Origin: CAITWD01 sp963842065 | GTDB lineage: Bacteria > Actinomycetota > Thermoleophilia > Miltoncostaeales > Miltoncostaeaceae | Assembly (NCBI GenBank): GCA_963842065.1 | Contig: CAWJEW010000006.1 | Coordinates: 310,001-374,000 of the forward strand | DNA length: 64,000 bases | Direction: 5' to 3' | Part shown: positions 52,719 to 60,889 of the stretch, one piece after another | How the letters are laid out: each line of letters starts with the position of its first letter | Numbering within the stretch: the stretch's first letter is position 1 | Notes under the pieces: model-generated | What the model was told of the DNA's origin: nothing | Database searches by the model: none | The model's input: only the letters and a program-made list of their open reading frames with translations | Translations under genes and position numbers: made by a program

Positions 52719-53552
52719 GACTGCCTCCTTGACGAATTTAGGCTCAATTTTCCACCCATGGCGCAAATCCCGCGCCCTCGAGTTTACGATCGCTCAAAGT
52801 GGCCGCTCGCAGGCGCTTTGTGACCATTCCTCGTGGCCCTCCGGACCATCTTTTTTTTTGCAGGGTTGGAAAAATTGAATTTCCGTCCATGGTCGGCCGT
52901 GCGGGTGTAGGGATTGTGCCCCCGTGGCAGATCACCCCCCCCCCGTCATGTCCGCATGACCGTCCGTGCGGCCACGAGCGACCGCCTGACGGACGCCGGC
53001 CACCATCCCCGGGGGGGGATCCCCGGACCGAAGGGGAGTTGCCGACGGGAAGCCAACCCGAGTCATCTACGCTTCCCACCAGGCAGGGCGCAGTTACCTA
53101 CGCGAAATGCAGCAGAGCGAGACATCGCCGCTCGACGTCAGCCGGTGCAGGAGTCGTGGAAGTGCCCATGGCTTGAACAGTGGATGCCTGCGCGCAGGCC
53201 GTGGCATAGGGTGCCACGGTCAGCGGTGACCCCCAATCGAGACGTCACTGGGCGAGCGCGCACCTGGCGATACGCTCAGCGCGAGCGACATGCCGGCGCT
53301 CAACCGCGCGCGTTCGCCTCGCCGCGGATCGCCCGTGCGGGGCGCAGTCTCGGACTCAATCCCGTCCTGCGCCCCCGGGTACCTGTCTCGTCGACCCTCG
53401 CCCGCCAGCGTGCCACGGCAGCGAGCGGAGACGTTAACTCGCGCCTTCCGACGCCCGATCTAGATCCCGACACGGCGGCGGCAATCACTACCGTCTCTGT
53501 CAGCTGCCCACGGCAGGGCGGCATTCATTGGATTGAGAAAAGGACAAAAGTT
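52719..53552. other. Non-coding stretch with three homopolymer runs
   Basis: 830 bp with no gene I trust, although a plus-strand frame runs through it into the next gene. It has T9 near 52851, C10 at 52935-52944 and G8 near 53009-53017, exceptional for this genome. It precedes the replication operon and may hold its promoter or control region. Confidence 0.5.
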
Positions 53553-54536
53553 ATGAGACCCGCGGATGACTCGGACGCTTCGGCGACCGACGAGTCGGCC
53601 CACGAAGCGGCGACGGAGCTGCTTTGGGCGATGTGCACCGATCGCGAGTTCGACGACGACGACTTCGCTGACGTCATCAAGTTCGGCGATGCCCAAACCC
53701 GTGAAGGAGCTCAGCGCCTACAACACCTCGTGATTGCGGCTGCGGCCGACGGTCTGACTGTCGATTCCGACCTCGCGCACAACATCTGCGACGGCGTCAT
53801 TGACGTCGATCACGCCATCCTCGTGCTCCGACGCCAAGCTGTTGGACTGACCACGTCGACGCTCGACCCCGAGTTTGCTCGGCAGTGGTATCCGTACCGC
53901 GCCGGCGACAAGGCCGCGCTGCGGCAGATGACACCCGGCCAGTTCCGTTCGCGGCCCATGAGGACCCAACGCAGCCAGGCGCCGCGTAGTAGCGCCACGC
54001 GCGCTCGTCGGCCTTCAGGCCGGACCGCGAGTCATAGAAGCGCCACGACAGCCCGAGACGACGGGGACGCCGACCCCGCCCATCCCGAGGCGGCCACAAG
54101 GGCCGCTGGAGTACAGGACCCTGTCGGCGCGTGGCCAGCTCGCACTCGCGCGATCGAGATCCTGCGCCGTGAGCTGTGGAGTGGCCCTCGCCCGACACGG
54201 GTTGTCGAGGCGATCCTGGCCGAAGAATGTCTGTCTGAGCGCACCCTCAACCGGGCTCGAAGCTGCCTTCGCGTCATATCGGAGCGCTGCGGATTCGGGC
54301 CCGACGGCGCGTGGTGGATCTCCCTCCCCGCGGCTGGTAGCGACGTCCTCGAAGATTTCGCCGGCCGCTACATCGTCAGAACGCCGTCGCTGTACGGCGA
54401 GACCCAGGAGGAGCACGCCGGCCGTCACCGCGAGCGGGTTCGAATAGCCCTGACCCGCGACCGCCGGCAGGGCGATGTTCGGCCGGCCGGTGAGTACCTT
54501 GAGCCAGTGATGGCGCGGTTGGCAGGTGAGCTATGA
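53553..54536 (+). CDS. Replication-module protein with C-terminal winged helix
   Basis: 327 aa from ATG 53553 (AAGGA upstream). Acidic helical N-terminus (DESAHEAATELLWAMCTDRE), basic Ser/Arg linker about residues 130-180, and a C-terminal winged helix (AIEILRRELWSGPRPTRVVE, LSERTLNRARSCLRVISERC) like the tails of RepA-type AAA ATPases. There is no ATPase core, so it may be a DNA-binding initiator or primase partner. First of five genes joined by 4-nt overlaps. Confidence 0.65.
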   Translation: MRPADDSDASATDESAHEAATELLWAMCTDREFDDDDFADVIKFGDAQTREGAQRLQHLVIAAAADGLTVDSDLAHNICDGVIDVDHAILVLRRQAVGLTTSTLDPEFARQWYPYRAGDKAALRQMTPGQFRSRPMRTQRSQAPRSSATRARRPSGRTASHRSATTARDDGDADPAHPEAATRAAGVQDPVGAWPARTRAIEILRRELWSGPRPTRVVEAILAEECLSERTLNRARSCLRVISERCGFGPDGAWWISLPAAGSDVLEDFAGRYIVRTPSLYGETQEEHAGRHRERVRIALTRDRRQGDVRPAGEYLEPVMARLAGEL

Positions 54537-54718
54537 GCGGCCAGTCGCAGGATCTAGCGGCCAGGGTCGCGGCGCTCGAGGCCAAGGTCGCCAACCTGGT
54601 CGCCTGGTACGAATGGGCAGCGCCGTTCCTCGAGGACGTCAACGACCTCCACATCCCCGCATTGAAGGAAGACGGGCAGCGCCTGGACCGCCTCGAGCGA
54701 CGGCAGGTGAGACGATGA
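54533..54718 (+). CDS. Small coiled-coil protein
   Basis: 61 aa: SGQSQDLAARVAALEAKVAN, then PALKEDGQRLDRLERRQ. Heptad-like Leu/Val spacing indicates a coiled coil. ATG overlaps the preceding stop, and its own stop overlaps the Prim-Pol start (both ATGA). Perhaps a primase/helicase bridge (inference). Confidence 0.6.
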   Translation: MSGQSQDLAARVAALEAKVANLVAWYEWAAPFLEDVNDLHIPALKEDGQRLDRLERRQVRR

Positions 54719-55542
54719 GCGCCGCCATGCGTCTCGAAGCCCTGAGCTACGTCGACGGCAGCATCTTCGGGCGGCCGATGGCGATCTTCCCCCTCGAGCC
54801 CCTCGGGAAGCGCCCACTCACGCAGCAGGGGTTCAAGAACGCGACCGCCGACCCGCAGCAGATCGAGCGGTGGTGGCGTGGCGAGCCAGAGGCGAACATC
54901 GGACTGCCGCTGGCCGCGAACGGCATGTGCGCCGTGGACCTCGACGGTCCCGAGGGCGAGAACTCGATGTGGGAGTGGATGGACGAGCTGGGCGTGTGCT
55001 CCCCGGGCACCGTCACAGCGAAGACCGGCCGCGGCCGACATTTCTACTTCCAGCTGCCGGAAGGTCGCATCGGACGCAGCTCGCCAGGTGTCAAGCCGGG
55101 GCTCGACCTGCGCTGCAGGGGCTACCTGGTGGCGCCGCCGAGCGTGCACGCTTCTGGCCGCCGCTATCGGTGGCAGTACCACCCGCACGACCGGGACCTG
55201 GCGCTCGCACCCGAATGGCTCCTCGAGCCGCTCGAGCGCCCCGCACCGCGCGTACCAGCTCCGGTCGTCGTCGATCTCGAGGGGGCGACGGGCACACGAT
55301 ACGGGGTCGCGGCGCTCGGCGGTCTGCTCGACGACATGGAACGCGCGCAGGAAGGCACCCGCCACGCGACGCTAATCAGGGTCGCGATCCGTATCGCGGA
55401 GCTCGTCGAGATGGGACACCTCAACCCCGAGGACGTGTTCTGGCGCCTGGAGACCATCGCGTCAGGGACGGGACTCGGCGAGCGCGAGATCACGACGACC
55501 ATCCGCGATGCCCGTAACCGCGCGGCGGGGGCGGCGCGATGA
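54715..55542 (+). CDS. Bifunctional DNA primase/polymerase (Prim-Pol)
   Basis: 275 aa. AEP-family domain (PF09250): ANIGLPLAANGMCAVDLDGP holds the DxD metal site, TGRGRHFYFQLP the sGGxHxyf-type motif, and GLDLRCRGYLVAPPSVHASG the nucleotide-site motif. A C-terminal helical region may be the primase C-terminal domain. Primes element replication. ATG 54715 overlaps the upstream gene. Confidence 0.88.
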   Translation: MSAAMRLEALSYVDGSIFGRPMAIFPLEPLGKRPLTQQGFKNATADPQQIERWWRGEPEANIGLPLAANGMCAVDLDGPEGENSMWEWMDELGVCSPGTVTAKTGRGRHFYFQLPEGRIGRSSPGVKPGLDLRCRGYLVAPPSVHASGRRYRWQYHPHDRDLALAPEWLLEPLERPAPRVPAPVVVDLEGATGTRYGVAALGGLLDDMERAQEGTRHATLIRVAIRIAELVEMGHLNPEDVFWRLETIASGTGLGEREITTTIRDARNRAAGAAR

Positions 55543-56789
55543 GCGAGACGCGCGACCCCAAGGAAGGCATGAAGCCGGCCGAGGTGGCGTCGGGTCCGCC
55601 GCTGCGCTTCTACAGCGCCGACGATCTGCTCGACTCGACACCCGAACGCCCGAACTGGGTCTTGGACGGCTACTTGGCGGAGGGGATTATCGCGGTCCTG
55701 GCGGGGCCGCCGAAGCGGGCGGGCGGCAAGAGCACGTTCACATGGGCACTCGTGCGCGCGATGCTCGAGGGCCGAACGTCGTTCGTGGGCCGGCTTCTCG
55801 TCCCCGGTCCCGTGGTCTACCTGTCCGAGGAGCCCGCGGTCACGCTGCGGCCAAAGGTCGCCGCGTTGCGCGGTCTGCCCTTGAGCGTGGTGTGGCGGGA
55901 AGCGGCACCACGGCCGAAGCCATCGTGGGCCGATTCGATTGCGCAGGCGGCCGATGAGTGCGAACGCGTCGGCGCGCGGCTGTTCGTGGTCGACACATTC
56001 GCCGAATGGGCGCACCTGAAGGCCGACGCCGAGAAGGATTCGGGCGCGGTTCAGGCCGCGATGGAAGCCCTCACGGATGCTGTGAGCCGACGGTTGTCGG
56101 CCCTGCTCATCCACCACCACCGCAAAGGCGGCGGGGAGAACGGCGAGGCCATACGCGGGTCGAGCGCGCTGCTGGGCGCCGTGGATGTCGCCATCGACCT
56201 GACGCGCATCCCCGGCGAGGAGGACGCGGACCACAGCAGCCGGCAGCGGATGCTCAACGCGTCATCACGCTGGCCGGACACGCCGGAGTCGATGATCGTG
56301 GAGCTGCTCGCGGACGGCCGCTACGCGCTGGTGTCCGAGGGCCAACGGGACGAGGTCAAACGCCAGGCCGTCGCGGCGCGGATCCTGCCCGTGCTGCCGG
56401 TCGAGGACGATGGCCTGACGGCGGCCGAAACGGCCGAAGCGATGGGCATCACCCGGCAGCGGGTCGGCCAAGAACTGCCCGGTTTGGTATTGGCCGGCAA
56501 GGTCCGCAGGACGGGCATCGGGAAGCGCGGAGACCCCTACCGATATCTGCAAGCCGTTTCTGCAAATGGCCATTTGCAGAAACTTGCAGAAACGGGAGAA
56601 CGAGGGCTTGAGTTTGTGCAAGCCAGTCCCCCCGTAGGGGGGGCTTGCACAAACACAAACGCTCAGGGCAGAAAAGGTGTTTCTGCAAACGACAGCGACG
56701 CTTGCAGAAACGAGCATGAGTCCGACCGTTGGCGCGACATCGTGGCCCTCGGCACCGACACGGACCGCCTCATTGGGGGCGAGTCGTGA
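55539..56789 (+). CDS. RepA-like AAA+ ATPase (replicative helicase/loader)
   Basis: 416 aa. AAA_25/RecA-fold: Walker A at residues 55-66 (AGPPKRAGGKST, two residues longer than the usual GPPKSGKST), Walker B RLFVVDTFAEW near 150, ALLIHHHRKGGGENGEAIRG near 190. A winged helix follows (GLTAAETAEAMGITRQRVGQ). The last 80 residues are low in order and are encoded by the iteron-like cluster. Works with Prim-Pol to start replication. Confidence 0.82.
   Translation: MSETRDPKEGMKPAEVASGPPLRFYSADDLLDSTPERPNWVLDGYLAEGIIAVLAGPPKRAGGKSTFTWALVRAMLEGRTSFVGRLLVPGPVVYLSEEPAVTLRPKVAALRGLPLSVVWREAAPRPKPSWADSIAQAADECERVGARLFVVDTFAEWAHLKADAEKDSGAVQAAMEALTDAVSRRLSALLIHHHRKGGGENGEAIRGSSALLGAVDVAIDLTRIPGEEDADHSSRQRMLNASSRWPDTPESMIVELLADGRYALVSEGQRDEVKRQAVAARILPVLPVEDDGLTAAETAEAMGITRQRVGQELPGLVLAGKVRRTGIGKRGDPYRYLQAVSANGHLQKLAETGERGLEFVQASPPVGGACTNTNAQGRKGVSANDSDACRNEHESDRWRDIVALGTDTDRLIGGES
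56556..56711. repeat. Iteron-like cluster in 3' end of repA-like gene
   Basis: Seven copies of TTGCA(G/C)AAAC: minus at 56556-56565, 56612-56621 and 56679-56688; plus at 56574-56583, 56584-56593, 56645-56654 and 56702-56711. The first two form a perfect 28-bp palindrome (56556-56583; halves GTTTCTGCAAATGG and CCATTTGCAGAAAC). 56612-56654 is a 13-bp inverted repeat enclosing CCCCCC/GGGGGG. Candidate replication origin or initiator-binding array. Confidence 0.8.
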
Positions 56790-56995
56790 CCGAGCCCCAG
56801 CTCGCTCCCGTCCCCCGCGTCGCGCTGAGCGCCGACAACGCCGCGGAGGCGCTCGACGTCAGCCGCGACACTTTCGACCGGTATATCGCTCCGGAGCTGC
56901 GGACCATCCGCATCGGACGCCGGCGGCTGTACCCCGTCGCCGAGCTCGCCCGCTGGGCCGAGCGCGAGTCGGCGATGGCACTGGAGGACCGATGA
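56786..56995 (+). CDS. Small helix-turn-helix protein
   Basis: 69 aa from GTG 56786, overlapping the ATPase stop. LSADNAAEALDVSRDTFDRY and RTIRIGRRRLYPVAELARWA make a MerR/Xis-type winged HTH. May control the module or act as a second excision factor. Confidence 0.75.
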   Translation: MTEPQLAPVPRVALSADNAAEALDVSRDTFDRYIAPELRTIRIGRRRLYPVAELARWAERESAMALEDR

Positions 56996-57175
56996 CACAC
57001 GTCGCGAGAGGGTGTACGTTGACCCCAGCACCGCCTAATAAAGGTGGCCGGGCGACGCTTGGAACGTCCCCGGCCGTGGCACCGAGGGATAGCTCGATGC
57101 GCTTAACAGCGTACCTGCGCACACCACGCGCCGACGCCGGCATTGCTTCCCCGTGCCCGAAAGATAAGGGGAACG
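56996..57175 (+). promoter_or_regulatory. Control region before the XRE gene
   Basis: A strong hairpin (GGCCGGG + GACG pairing with CGTCCCCGGCC, 57046-57075), preceded by TTGACC and TAATAA boxes. A 64-codon frame from ATG 56992 runs through it but looks non-coding. Likely the promoter and repressor sites for xre-xis-int, with a possible attenuator. Confidence 0.4.
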
Positions 57176-57430
57176 ATGATGAGTGAAAACGACGTCAACA
57201 TTCGGCTCGGTGAGGCACTTCGCGACGGCCGGATGCGGGCCGAGATGACCCAACAGCAGACCGCGTGGGCGTGCGGCATCGACCGCAGCACGGTCCAGCG
57301 CATCGAGGCCGGACGACCGCACCGCTCGTTCGCGACCATCGTGCGGATGTGCGCGGTGCTCGACCTCGATGTCAATGAGGTGGGCGCCCATGCCACCGGG
57401 AGTGGCGCCTCAGGGAGTGGCGCCTCGTGA
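57176..57430 (+). CDS. XRE-family repressor
   Basis: 84 aa. Classic lambda-Cro-like HTH: LGEALRDGRMRAEMTQQQTA, WACGIDRSTVQRIEAGRPHR. ATG 57176 with AAGGGG upstream (ATG 57179 possible). First of three coupled genes with the Xis-like protein and integrase; presumably keeps the element quiet. Confidence 0.8.
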   Translation: MMSENDVNIRLGEALRDGRMRAEMTQQQTAWACGIDRSTVQRIEAGRPHRSFATIVRMCAVLDLDVNEVGAHATGSGASGSGAS

Positions 57431-57885
57431 AGCGCGCCGACATCGACCGCCTCGAGTCGGCCCTCGATCACCTGATCGCCGGCCTGCAGGACCTCAAGGC
57501 GGTCATGGCGTCGCTCGAGGCGGACGATGACCGGGAGGCGGCGTTGCCGCCTCCCGTAGCTCCAAGGCCTGATCGACGAAGCCCGGAGGGACTCCTGACC
57601 ACTCGGGAGGCGGCGAAGGTCCTCGGGTGTCATCGTGAGACGGTCTACAGCCTCCTTACACGCGGGGAGCTCGCCGGCTTCAAGGTGGGCGCCGAGTGGC
57701 GCATCGATGCCGCCTCGATTCCCAGCCCAGAGCGCGCCAAGCCATTCGAGACCCCGCCGCCGGGGGTCCGCGTCCCTCGTCGCGCGAAGTACGGCGACGA
57801 CACTCTCGTCGGTCGGATGCGGAAGAGAGAGAGGGAGGCGCGGGAGGCGGCCAGAGACCAGCAAGAGGGGAGGCATCAGTCGTGA
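57427..57885 (+). CDS. Xis-like HTH protein
   Basis: 152 aa. N-terminal coiled coil (IDRLESALDHLIAGLQDLKA), then an excisionase-type HTH (LLTTREAAKVLGCHRETVYS, LLTRGELAGFKVGAEWRIDA) and a very basic tail. Start GTG overlaps the XRE stop, and its stop overlaps the integrase start. Likely directs excision of the island. Confidence 0.78.
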   Translation: MKRADIDRLESALDHLIAGLQDLKAVMASLEADDDREAALPPPVAPRPDRRSPEGLLTTREAAKVLGCHRETVYSLLTRGELAGFKVGAEWRIDAASIPSPERAKPFETPPPGVRVPRRAKYGDDTLVGRMRKREREAREAARDQQEGRHQS

Positions 57886-59063
57886 CCGCCCGCACCGCGG
57901 AGGGAATCGTCGTCCGGCACCTGAAACGGTGTCGGACACACAACGGCGGCAAGTGCAACTGCACGCCGAGCTACCTCGCCGAGGCTTACGACCAGCGGTC
58001 GCAGAAGCGTCACTACAGGTCGTTCGCCAAGCTGACTGACGCGAAAGCGTGGCGCGCCGATCGACAGACGGCCATCCGGACCGGTCTGCTCGCCAAGCGG
58101 GACGGCGTCACGCTGCGCCAGGCCGCCACGCAGTGGCTCGATGGCGCCCGCGACGGATCGGTCAGGAATCGCTCCGGGAAGCCCTACAAGCCGAGCGCGG
58201 TCGCCAGCTACGCCCAGAGCCTCGACAGAAAGGTGCTGCCCGCTCTGGGGGCCCTCCAGCTGCAGGAGATCGACCGTCCGCTGGTCCAGCGGTTCGTCGA
58301 CCGCCTCTTGGCCGAAGGCCTCGACCCCTCGACGGTTCGCAATCATCTGATGCCCTTGCGGGTGGTCTACCGGCGCGCCCTGGCGCGGGGGCTGGTCGCG
58401 GTGAACCCCACGACCGGACTCGAGCTCCCCGCCGCGGAGGGCAGGCGGGAGCGCATCGCCTCGCCGGCCGAGGCCGAGCAGCTGCTCGCGGCGCTCCCCT
58501 ACCCCGACCGCGCGATCTGGGCGACGGCGATGTACGCCGGGCTCCGCTCCGGCGAGCTGCAGGCGCTCGACTGGTCGAGCGTCGACCTGGCGAGCGGGAT
58601 CATCCGCGTCGAGCGGTCCTACGACCTGCACACCCACGCGTTCGTCGAGCCCAAGAGCAAGGCCGGGCGCCGGCGTGTGCCGATGCCGGCGATCCTGCGC
58701 GACGTCTTGGTCGAGCATCGGATGAACGGATCCGGCGAGGGCCTGGCGTTCGGTCGTCCCGATGGCCGGCCATTCTCCAACAGCGCTGCGCGCCTTCGCG
58801 CCCGGCGGCTCTGGAAGGCCGCTGGCCTGGACCCGATCGGACTGCACGAGGCCCGGCACACCTGCGCCTCGACCTGGATCGCCGCCGGCGTCAACGCGAA
58901 GGCGATCAGCGTCTACCTCGGCCACGCGAATATCGCCACGACGTTCGACCGGTACGGGCACCTGATGCCCGGCGGCGAGGACGTCGCCCTGGTGCTCATC
59001 GACGCGTTCCACGGCGCGGCCGCTGCGACATCGACTGCGACACGAGCCCCGGATACCGCATAG
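57882..59063 (+). CDS. int: Tyrosine site-specific recombinase (integrase)
   Basis: 393 aa. Arm-binding N-terminus with Cys/His (RHLKRCRTHNGGKCNCTPSY), SAM-like core-binding domain, and catalytic domain: Arg in AGLRSGELQAL, HxxR in LHEARHTCAS, His in YLGHANIATT, nucleophile Tyr in FDRYGHLMPG. GTG 57882 overlaps the Xis-like stop. Ends 16 bp before attR, the standard int-attP layout for tRNA-targeting elements. Intact. Confidence 0.94.
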   Translation: MTARTAEGIVVRHLKRCRTHNGGKCNCTPSYLAEAYDQRSQKRHYRSFAKLTDAKAWRADRQTAIRTGLLAKRDGVTLRQAATQWLDGARDGSVRNRSGKPYKPSAVASYAQSLDRKVLPALGALQLQEIDRPLVQRFVDRLLAEGLDPSTVRNHLMPLRVVYRRALARGLVAVNPTTGLELPAAEGRRERIASPAEAEQLLAALPYPDRAIWATAMYAGLRSGELQALDWSSVDLASGIIRVERSYDLHTHAFVEPKSKAGRRRVPMPAILRDVLVEHRMNGSGEGLAFGRPDGRPFSNSAARLRARRLWKAAGLDPIGLHEARHTCASTWIAAGVNAKAISVYLGHANIATTFDRYGHLMPGGEDVALVLIDAFHGAAAATSTATRAPDTA

Positions 59064-59078
59064 CCACAGGGAATCGCC

Positions 59079-59138
59079 ACGGTCCCAAACACCGTTGGGT
59101 GAAAGCCCGTAGGGGTTCGACTCCCCCCGTCCCTACCA
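59079..59138 (+). repeat. attR: right attachment site (tRNA-Leu 3' copy)
   Basis: Sixty bases matching 19392-19451 except two (T to C in the anticodon loop, G to A beside the T stem), ending in CCA. Marks the right end of the ~39.7-kb island. Confidence 0.92.
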
Positions 59139-59143
59139 CTTGG

Positions 59144-59165
59144 AACCCCGGTTGACACCGGGGTT
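59144..59165 (+). terminator. Hairpin after attR
   Basis: AACCCCGG-TTGACA-CCGGGGTT, perfect 8-bp stem followed by T. Either the original tRNA-Leu terminator or the hairpin of a second element's left arm. Confidence 0.55.
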
Positions 59166-59203
59166 TCGTCGTTCTGGGGCTGGTCCCGGTCGAGGTTCGT
59201 TCT

Positions 59204-59300
59204 CCGCTCAAGGCCGCTCAAGGCCGCCCGCCGTCGCACCCGACAGCGACAGGACGTGCGACAAACCGCGGGCGGTCCCGATCCCGCCGCACATCCGTCT
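59204..59300. repeat. Arm-like repeats right of attR
   Basis: CCGCTCAAGG is repeated twice (59204-59225), then TGCGAC and GCGACAG motifs. The first copy starts 66 bp after the CCA; inside the left end the matching CCGCTCAGG starts 68 bp after its CCA. This suggests the left arm of another integrated element. Confidence 0.5.
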
Positions 59301-59319
59301 GTCGCGACAGCGTCCGCCC

Positions 59320-59916
59320 ATGTCGCAGAGGATGACCCAGGACGAGTGGGACCAACCCGCCGCAGCGATTGGGCTCGTCTCGGAGGGTCAAGTCCGGACG
59401 GTCCGGACAAAAACGCGCTCACGCTGCCTCGGGTGCGGATACCGGGGGGAGGTCACCGCCAACCAGGTGCACCAAGGCAAGGGGTGCCCGGCCTGCGCGG
59501 TCCGGAGGAACGCGCAGGCTCTGCGGCCGGCGCAGGAGGAGTGGCAGCGTCGCGCGCGGGCCGTGGGCCTCGAGTGGGTCGAGCCTGTCGAGACGTCGCA
59601 GACGCCGACCCCCGCCCGCTGCCTCACCTGCGGCCGGGACCGGGAAGCATCGCCCAGTCTTGTGAGTCGCAGCCAGGGGTGTGGGCCGTGCGCAGGCGAG
59701 ATTGTCCCGCTGGACGACTGGGACCGCAGGGCAGCCGCCGTGGGCATCGAGTGGCTGGAGCCCTTGAAGAACGGCCGCGCGAAGACACCCGCGCGCTGCA
59801 GGAGGTGCGGGCATGGCGGCGATGGTGAATGGGCCGTTCCCGGCACCGAGACGGCGCGCCGTTGTTTAGCGTGGACGGTGCGTGGCGCTGCGCTACGGCG
59901 GGCATTGCCGAGCTGA
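59320..59916 (+). CDS. Zinc-ribbon repeat protein, probably truncated
   Basis: 198 aa from ATG 59320. Three repeats of about 55 residues, each with W..A...G.EW then CxxCG...CxxC: CLGCGYRGEVTANQVHQGKG, CLTCGRDREASPSLVSRSQG, CRRCGHGGDG. The third repeat lacks its second Cys pair and runs into unrelated sequence, so the 3' end appears lost. Role unknown; DNA-binding is possible. Confidence 0.6.
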   Translation: MSQRMTQDEWDQPAAAIGLVSEGQVRTVRTKTRSRCLGCGYRGEVTANQVHQGKGCPACAVRRNAQALRPAQEEWQRRARAVGLEWVEPVETSQTPTPARCLTCGRDREASPSLVSRSQGCGPCAGEIVPLDDWDRRAAAVGIEWLEPLKNGRAKTPARCRRCGHGGDGEWAVPGTETARRCLAWTVRGAALRRALPS

Positions 59917-60015
59917 CGCCGGTATTTCCCGGCCACCAGCGCGGCGCTTGTCACCGATGCGCAGCGGCGTATCGTCGAAGGATGGTCTTCTGCGCAACGA
60001 GTAAAGGGGCGCACC

Positions 60016-60567
60016 ATGCATCGACCAACATGGCCACGCGTACGATGGATCGGCGCGGTGGCGATCGCCACCGCCGCGCTGACACCGATCGCCGTGCTTG
60101 CTGCCGCGGCCGCACCTGCCGCACCCGCACGCACCATCACAACGGCCAGCGCACCTACGTGTAGTACTGCCGGGCTGGTGGTGTGGATGCACACCAATGG
60201 CAGCGGTGTGGCTGGCGGGATCTATTACCACCTCGAGTTCACGAACCTCTCCGGGCATTCATGCAGCCTGCGCGGCTATCCGGGCGTCTCCGCGGTCAAC
60301 CTCGCTGGTCACCAGCTGGGCTCTTCGGCGTCGCGGAATAGCGTCTACTCACCGACGACGGTCACCCTCGCCAACGACCACAGCGCGAGCGCGGTGTTGA
60401 AGATCACCGATGTCGGGGTGTTCTCACGCGCGACATGTGACCCGACGACCGCAGCGGGCCTGCGCGTTTATCCGCCGAACCGGACGGCCGCGAAGGTGGT
60501 TCCGTTCCCGTTTGACGCCTGCGCACACGCCGGACCGGTCTACCTCAGCGTCGAGGTGGTGCGCTAG
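60016..60567 (+). CDS. Secreted DUF4232 protein
   Basis: 183 aa. Signal peptide (about residues 1-35, WIGAVAIATAALTPIAVLAA), then a DUF4232 beta-sandwich: GGIYYHLEFTNLSGHSCSLR, GYPGVSAVNLAGHQLG, and Cys in RATCDPTT and FDACAHAG forming disulfides. Exported, possibly cell-surface; function of the family unknown. AAAGGGGCG precedes ATG 60016. Confidence 0.8.
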   Translation: MHRPTWPRVRWIGAVAIATAALTPIAVLAAAAAPAAPARTITTASAPTCSTAGLVVWMHTNGSGVAGGIYYHLEFTNLSGHSCSLRGYPGVSAVNLAGHQLGSSASRNSVYSPTTVTLANDHSASAVLKITDVGVFSRATCDPTTAAGLRVYPPNRTAAKVVPFPFDACAHAGPVYLSVEVVR

Positions 60568-60889
60568 GCCGACCACGGCACTAGACGTTGCCATCAGGTC
60601 CGGCGCGTTGCCAGACATGCTGCCAGCGGGCGAACGCGTGCTCTTTGCCGTGAAAGAACACTGCCGCTCGCGCCGGATTGCGCTTTTGCGTTGACCCGTA
60701 CGCGGGCTACGGGCAACGCTCCGTCTGCGGTGTGGCACCCCGCGATCGGCTGGCTTGGGACAGACGCCGGAGGCCACCCCGCAGGACGACCAGCCCGAGC
60801 CGCCGATGCCCTGCTTGTCAGCAAGGCAGTAGTCTCACCGAGATGTGGATGCCGTTGTGCAGACGCGGTTGACGTTGGAAGGGCAATAC

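Noticed and set aside
52914..53552. N-terminal extension of the 327-aa replication protein back to 52914.
   Set aside because: It crosses the C10 and G8 runs, has no ribosome site and a composition unlike coding DNA; ATG 53553 with AAGGA is better.
19392..59138. Complete prophage or conjugative ICE.
   Set aside because: No portal, capsid, tail, large terminase, lysis, relaxase, FtsK/TraB or type IV secretion gene could be found.
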